DNA from: Takakia lepidozioides
Lineage: Eukaryota; Streptophyta; Takakiopsida; Takakiales; Takakiaceae
Assembly (NCBI GenBank): GCA_030704615.1
Contig: CM060733.1
Location: forward strand, 12,462,001-12,526,000
Length of the DNA: 64,000 nucleotides
Direction of reading: 5' to 3'
Shown piece after piece: positions 57,501-64,000 of the stretch. Numbering within the stretch: position 1 is the stretch's first letter; each line of letters starts with the position of its first letter. A model generated the notes under the pieces. That model had not been told where the DNA came from. It worked only from the letters and a program-made list of their open reading frames with translations, and did no database searches. The position numbers and the translations under genes were made by a program.

Positions 57501-60500
57501 TTTTGCCGGCATATGGATGACTCAAATAACTCACATCTATCATTTTGAGCTTATATAGAGTTTCATTGGCAAAAACAAAATTAGGTTAAATTGGACAAAG
57601 AAACTAGTTTCATTGGCGAAATCAAAATAAATAAAATTTAAAAATCAAAAGAATATTTTGTCTGTCGATGTTTTCTAAAATTTTATTTTCAGATGGATAT
57701 CTTATGCAAAGAAGTATGCATAGTATTTGAAATTGTCTTTATCGTGAGCACATTTTCGTTTTGTCTAACATACTCTCAACTTATTCTTAGAATATGTAGA
57801 ATATCTTGTCTTGCTCATGTAAGCATGCTCACACGCTAGTCAACTTTGTTGCTACTAGGTGGCTTTGCTCAGCCAACTCTTGGCTTGGGAGCCGATCCTC
57901 TGTACTGGTCTGATGGCTCTTTCAAGGTTTATTTTTCGTCGGTTAACATATTCTAAAGGGCTCCGCTCCTTTTCTAGAAGAAAAAATTATTAAAAATAAA
58001 TTCAGACCCCATAACTACATAGAAGATAAAGATAAAGTTTCTTTAACGTCCAGTGAATTTACAGAGCCTACTGCTCAACACACAGGCCATCCAGGGCCCA
58101 ATGGACGGTCTGAAGGCACATGTTGAAGGATTGGACCCAGGATCATCTAGGTTAGAAGAGAAAATAACCTCACAAGCACATCGCAAGGGGAAGAGGGCAA
58201 AATTATACCACACTCGACAAAACCACCTAGGTGACACTTAAGGAAATACCAAACTGAGCTGCCGACTAGTGGGTAAAATATTGACTGACAACTAGAGCTT
58301 TGCATTGTTCTACTATTAACCACTTTAGTGAACAATGTCCCAGACAATGGGAATGGAGTTGGTATAAAAAATGTAATCGAGATGTCATGTGTGGAAGTTT
58401 ACATCTAGATGCTATACCCGATTTTCATTTTCAAACTAGGCATTAATACAACAATTACCATTTCAAGCATTTGCAAGTTTTTTTTGTTTCTTTCTCTCTT
58501 TATATAGGGCCCACCCTAGTTGTTTTTTATTTTGCGTTTGTTCATGATGATGGCCGTGAAAGAGCATATGATTTTTTATTATTATTAAAAAGATCTTCCT
58601 TGCACTGTTAACAGATTTTGAGTTTCTATGCAAAAAGAAAGCAAAGTACGGCACAATGAAAATCAACATTAAAAAAGACAAATACAAATATGGATATGGA
58701 TGGTAATGAATAAAGTATTGAAATTTGAAATGTAAATCTGTATTCTGGACAAGTTTACATTAGGCTCATACAAGTTGTTTATCCTATTTCACAAACACAA
58801 AACACCATTTATTGTACGCATTTTCACCAATGTCAATTATGGGGGCAACATCACATGCATTTGGTGACTTAGACTTGCGATTCCCAAACCCTAGAGCGTT
58901 TAGAGAAAACAGATTGTTTAAAAAAGAGAGTAAGTAGTTACAGAAATTTAGTGAAAACTGAACACATGCATGCAAGTGAAGGTGAATTGGAAGGTATTTA
59001 AAATCCATAGAACACACCAAAATCATGTCTTACTCACACGAATCAACGTCAAAATCCTCAGGTCACTTAGATTAGGCTCAAGGACAATAGTGTTTGTCTG
59101 GGTAGCTGACGATGACCCTTCAGATAGTGGAGCAATGATATTCACAAAAAATCAAAATACCCCTCCATCCCAAGAAGGTGTAGCTCTAGAGACTTGCATG
59201 GATGGAATGAAGAACCTAGAAGAGAACAACTTCACACAATTAGAATGAATTGTTCCAGAGATGTATATAGATGGAGTGGAAAGTGGAAATGCACAAGGAC
59301 AGATAACAAACATGTCGCAAAAGAGAGGTCCATCACCCCGCTGCCATGACTGCTGCAAGTCTCAATATTAGAGTCTGCATGAAAGCGGGGGATTTCTCGC
59401 AAGCACCTCTCCATGGAATGCCACTGGCCCCTTTCTCGCTGTTTATATTCAATAGTGTCGTTCATTTTCAGATCCGTCCATGTTTGGTTTCCACCTTCTC
59501 TTTCTCTTTCAGATTCAAAATAGTAAATAGAAATAATGAAAAAACAGTTCAAAACATAACTCCAAATAGTTTGCATTTTCCAACAAAATTTGTCAAAATC
59601 CACGGAAATAGGCATGCAACCACGGTAATAGGCCCCAGACCCTTGAAGACTATAACGTCAGCCTAGCTGGGCTCATAGGCTCACATGGCCAAGCTCACGT
59701 TCTAGCATCCCCCCCCCCCCCACATTCCCCCCTTGTCAGATGGTGGTGGTGTCTAGTCTCCTGGCCTTGGGGTTGTGTGGGGTTCAATGTCTTGTATGGC
59801 TCATAAATGAAAGGTGATTATTTCCCATCCTCCTATTGCAATAATTGTGAGCTTTAGCTGGGAGTTTTATTATTATTTTTTCAATTAATAATAACAATAA
59901 ACACTCCAATGATGGTGAGGGATGAAGAGAGAATGCTACACCTAGCCGACAACAATACATCTTGCGCGCAAGACTAGAAATCAATTGGAAGAAGGAGCTT
60001 GAACCAAATAGGAGATCGACCATGCAGGTAGAGCTAAGAGCCCTAAATGTCTAAAAATCAACAGAGGTGACAATGCTCTCACTATAATATCACTTGAGGC
60101 TGAAAACTGAAGTTCAATACGAGAAAGCCTATGCAATTCTGAGTAGCAGGGGCCAAGGCTGATAATTGAAAATCAACGATTATATACCCTTAGCTTTAAC
60201 ACACTTGAATTAGATCCTCCGGGCCCTCAAGTGACTTGAAATCTGCAGAGGAGTGCAAATTACTCATTTTATGGAGCTCCTCTAATGCAATGGCCATTGG
60301 AGAAATGCATGGAGAAATGCTCTCGTTTATTGGAGGATGCTCCGACAATGGTTGAATATCTACTATCTTGGAGTGCTAAGTTCATTTCTGAGCTATTGGA
60401 GCGCAAGTCTAAGACGTAATCTCTCATACTTGCATTAGCATCAGATAGTCCTTGCACCTTTTTCTCTAGGAGAGCTAGGAGAGCATCACGAAGTAGAAAA

Positions 60501-61095
60501 CCATTGTAAAGCAGCTCTTTGGTATGGAATGTTGGTCTGTGAGTGGATTGAAGGGATAACTGAACGATTTCAGAAATCCATAGCTTAGAATATATATGAT
60601 GGATTGTTCTTCATGATCATTTCAGCTTTAGGCTCCATGAAGTTCAAGATTTGCATCGATGAACCATAATATTTGATGACCCCGTATGCGGTGGGGCCTC
60701 TGAAGGGTGGGATTGTGGAATAGAAAGAATATAGTTTGGGTGGTGAAACTTGAGGTGGGAGTCATAGGGGAGTCTCAAGATTCACTGCAAACGGCCTAGT
60801 GAGTCAAGGCCGGTTCTTGTGGTGCTGATCCAAAACTTAAGGGCTTGTTGTGGAATAGTAATTACTATTCGCAACCAAGAGCTAGATGGAATATCCAAAC
60901 GAGCTGAAAAACAATCAGGTGTGGGAGTTGATCCGGACTACCATAGGGAAGTCCTACCATCCATAGTAACAACATGGAGTTGAGGATGTAATTGGGGGAT
61001 TCAAAATGGACCATTGCGCTTTAACTTTCGGCCAAATCTCTCATTTGGGCTAATGGGTCTAATAGAGAGTTAGATACGCACACAAAGCTAGTAAC
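57501..61095. other. Long A/T-rich spacer
   Basis: No coding exon recognised. Features seen are CATTGGCGAAAT-type short motifs near 57600 similar to those at 16.3-16.7 kb, and a poly-C run of about 14 at 59709-59722 that resembles the ends of SINE-like repeats elsewhere in the window. Confidence 0.35.
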
Positions 61096-61203
61096 TATGA
61101 TCTGAATAGGAGTTAACCAAATAGAGAAGAAGCAAATGCGCGACATGTGGGGCCCTTATTGCAAAGTCAACTATTTTAAAATCCATTTTTACATTGTTTA
61201 GAC

Positions 61204-62274
61204 CAGTGTTGGGTGGGTATATAAATTACCCTGATATACCCGACGGGTATATCAGGGTATATTGATATATATATACCCTGGTGTGGCAAGTTTAGGTACC
61301 CGGATGTATACCCTTATATCAGGGTATATTTTTATGATTTACCCTTACCCTTATATTTACCCTGCATCAAGACGCTCAATATACCCTACTTTCCTGAAGG
61401 GTATATCTAATCAGGGTATATAAGCCTTTATGTGCCTTCATAGCCTTCATGTGGTAGGTCTTTTCTCTTTTTGTTGTGTTGTTAGGGCGCGCCTTGAGCT
61501 TTAAGAAAGCTCAAATCACAAATGCTACATATTTATCATTCCTAAAATGTCAAATAACCCAAACAATACCTCTTCAGATCTCGCATATATATATATATAT
61601 ATATAAGGAAACCTGCCCACAATTTAGGTCCTTGAGGGGGGAAATTTTTTTTTTCTTTTTTTTCTTGAAACCTGGGAGCGCCAGCCCACAATTCAGGCGG
61701 GCCCTTGAGGAGCGGGAAAGATTAACCCCCTTTCATTTATGGACCATGAGACCTATAGGACGATCAATGCCCAGACGTACCGTCACAAACAATCCCGGGG
61801 CAAGGTAGCGGGTTCGAACCCGAACTACGATAGCGTTACACATTGTGCACTTACCAGCTGAGCTACCAGCCAATGTGCTTTTTTTTTAATCTCAAACCTC
61901 CTCCATCTTGCATTGGAAATTAACACCAAAATATTATGCAATATCTTATCAATTTTCTCTTTTACCCTAGATTGTTTTTTTTGTGTTTTGTACATATTGA
62001 AGAACGTCATATATTCCTTACAACCATTAAATTACATATTAATTGAAATAACTATCCATACCAGGAAACTATTCATACCCTCAGGGTATATTTTGGCATA
62101 TATATCCATACCCGGGGGTTATATAGACATCTGAAAAGTTAATTTATCCATACCCGGAGGTAAATAGTTTTTTGAGATTTCGATTTATCCATACCCGAAG
62201 AGTAAATTATTTGACAAAAATAATTTACTCATACCCTAAGGGTATATTGAAATCAATATACCCGCACAACACTG
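61204..62274. mobile_element. Non-autonomous hAT element, 1,071 bp
   Basis: Ends CAGTGTTGGGTGGGTATAT and ATATACCCGCACAACACTG are inverted repeats with two mismatches, and an exact 8-bp duplication GTTTAGAC flanks them (61196-61203, 62275-62282); both are hallmarks of hAT elements. Inside are many variants of a TATACCC/GGGTATA motif near each end and no transposase. A tRNA-like SINE is nested at 61615-61880. Two related copies of the site without the insertion are at 62650 and 63350. Confidence 0.88.
61615..61880 (-). mobile_element. tRNA-derived SINE nested in hAT element
   Basis: On the - strand, A box TGGTAGCTCAGCTGGTA (from 61869 down to 61853) and B box GGGTTCGAACCC (61821-61810) match pol III promoters very well. 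The body ends in an A-rich tail (AAGAAAAAAAAGAAAAAAAA near 61645). The tRNA part is closer to a real tRNA than in the other SINEs of the window, but the flanks do not close an acceptor stem, so it is not called a tRNA gene. Confidence 0.7.
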
Positions 62275-63580
62275 GTTTAGACTCACAATGTGATTCTCTT
62301 ACCAAATATTATGGCAATATATTGAAAAAACAATAGTTTTTCCTTATTGTACCAAAAACAGACTCTTAAGGACTTATGAAGACTATAGCTTCTCTTTGTC
62401 GGATTGTCTTTAGCATCAGTAGTCTTTGTCTTGTCTTTGTACGTGAGGCATTACATGCTGATCACCTAGTGGAATGGAATGACAAGGGTGTGACCCGCCT
62501 AAAGGTCATGATAAATTCCATGTATATGTTTAGAGACACATAAACATATGTTGATCGTGTTGATTGCGTCAATAGACCACATAGAGAAGAAGTAAATGCG
62601 CGACATGTGGAGCCCTTATTGCAAGTTAATTATTTTAAAATCCATTTTTACGTTGTTTATCCAGCTCACAATGTGATTATCTTACCAAATATTATGGCAA
62701 TCTGTTAAAAAAGACAACAGTTTTTCCTTATTGGATCCTAGGCTGCACCAAAAGCAGAGTTTCAAGTACTTTTGAAGACTATAAGTTTCTCTTTGTCGGA
62801 TTGTCTCAGAGCATCAGTAAGGCTTTGTACATGAGGTGTTGGCCTATGACCCAACAGGCGTCTATGACCGAACACCCCATTAACGCTTCTGTCAGTGCCG
62901 ATGACCATACGCTGCTGGTCCTAAGATTGCCACTTGGCAAACAAATATTTGATAGAACCCTTCTGCGATTGGTCATAGGGCTGCACACAAGCATTCTGAT
63001 TGGTTCGACTTTGAAAGCCTATAACTTTGTGTAAAATTCATGAAATCAAATAGTTCCAAGTTTGTGGGTTGCCCCATACGTGGGACACCTTACGAGTTTT
63101 ACCCAAGGTAAAAATGACAAAAATTCACCATTGGATTTTTCACCATCGTTAAGTGAACGGTCATAGACCAACATACCCTAATCAAATCAATGGAATGGTG
63201 TGACCAGCCTAAAGGTCATGATAGATTCCATGTATATGTTTAGAGACACATAAACGCATGTTGATTGCCTCAATGAACCAAATAGAGAAGAAGCAAATGC
63301 CACATGGAAGCCCTTATTGCAAGTTAATTATTTTAAAATCCATTTTTACGTTGTTTACCCTCACAATGTGATTCTCTTACCAATCTGTTAAAAAAGACAA
63401 CAGTTTTTCCTTATTGGATCCTAGGTTGCACCAAAAGCAGACTTTTAAGGACTTAGCTTTCTTTTTGTCGGATTGTCTACATGAGGCATTACATGCTAAG
63501 GGCCTTCCCACACGTGCGGCAGTAAGCGGCAGTGACGTGGGAAGCTTTTGGCTAGGATTATCGAGCACAACGTTATAGAG

Positions 63581-64000
63581 CAGTGTTGTTCTGGTATCAG
63601 TGTTAGGACATACCAGACTTGGTCCAGGTACCAGACGTATCACAAAAAATTTATACCAGTCTGGTCTATAATGGTGGATGTATAATTCTCTACATACTGA
63701 TATGAGTACGAGTATCATGACCACAATATCAGCTGGTACGAGATATCAATTCTGGTATCATTCCAAAGCCATCTTGAATTACAAGTTTATCACTAGCAAG
63801 TATCAAGTGAAAACAAATACAATATAAATAAAGAAATAAATATACATAAGTACAAGTATGTAGGCATATATACACATAAATTAATATAGTATACATACCA
63901 GAGTAAATGAGGAAGACGGCGGGGAAGTACTGGTATTGAGGCTGGTATGAAAAAACTGATACCAGCCTGGTCTGGTATATGACCCAGTATTCTCCCCAAT
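63581..64000. mobile_element. Left end of another hAT-like element (cut by window end)
   Basis: Starts CAGTGTTGTTCTGGTATCAG, sharing the CAGTGTTG terminus of the 61204 element, followed by many copies of ACCAG-n-CTGGTAT, such as TACCAGTCTGGTCTATA and GATACCAGCCTGGTCTGGTAT. The right end is outside the window, so no duplication can be checked. Confidence 0.5.

Larger units (their letters stand above)
61100..63480. repeat. Three tandem repeat units, the first split by a hAT element
   Basis: The block AATAGAGAAGAAG..AAATG..CACATG..GCCCTTATTGCAA..ATTTTAAAATCCATTTTTAC..TTGTTTA followed by TCACAATGTGATT.TCTTACCAA starts near 61115, 62580 and 63280. Shared downstream sequence (TCTTTTTGTCGGATTGTCT, CCTAAAGGTCATGATA, CCATGTATATGTTTAGAGACACATAAAC) extends the unit to about 700 bp. 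In unit 1 the two halves are separated by the insertion at 61204-62274. Confidence 0.8.

Noticed and set aside
61805-61875. Possible tRNA gene on - strand
   Set aside because: A and B boxes are excellent, but the flanks do not pair as an acceptor stem and an A-rich tail follows, so SINE is the better call.

Overview
This window is nuclear DNA from a land plant. The evidence is an endosomal-type NHX antiporter, a canonical U2AF35 splicing factor, two very long intron-poor PLS-class PPR-DYW genes, plant CACTA transposon genes, and introns with ordinary GT-AG borders. Large PPR-DYW reading frames, OSB-like genes and repeat-rich spacers would suit a seed-free vascular plant such as a fern or lycophyte, but the species cannot be read from the sequence. 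All family assignments come from motif recognition by eye, without database searches.

Layout. 0-6 kb: 3' two-thirds of an NHX5/6-type Na+(K+)/H+ antiporter (+). 7.9-12.5 kb: a six-exon gene (-) for a probable plastid protein with DUF3598-like features. 13-17.2 kb: foldbacks, a tRNA-derived SINE, a decayed LINE (-), and a small TIR element. 17.2-30.5 kb: a 12.6-kb CACTA (En/Spm) element, complete from CACTA to TAGTG with an ATA target duplication, inserted in a second copy of the small TIR element. It holds divergent TNPA-like (-) and TNP2-like (+) genes, a captured FCP1/HAD-phosphatase segment, and a captured piece of an OSB-PPR gene. 30.5-34.1 kb: a pogo-like element with an intact 815-codon transposase and TA target duplication. 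34.1-37.6 kb: minisatellites and another SINE.

37.6-49.9 kb: a giant near-perfect palindrome (arms about 6 kb, 20-nt spacer at 43614-43633). Each arm carries OSB-like exons (organellar single-stranded-DNA-binding protein, PDF motifs) running into a long PPR-DYW gene, the two arms reading outward. In the left arm the last PDF motif is read in frame with the PPR-DYW protein. In the right arm that junction carries a stop, while its PPR-DYW part stays open. 51.7-53.8 kb: five-exon U2AF35 gene (+). 54-64 kb: few or no genes; dispersed and tandem repeats, a non-autonomous hAT element with an 8-bp duplication and a nested SINE, and the edge of another hAT-like repeat.

The main theme is an OSB-PPR-DYW composite gene family in three local copies: two in the palindrome and one captured as a fragment by the CACTA element. 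If expressed, it would couple organellar ssDNA binding with RNA editing.
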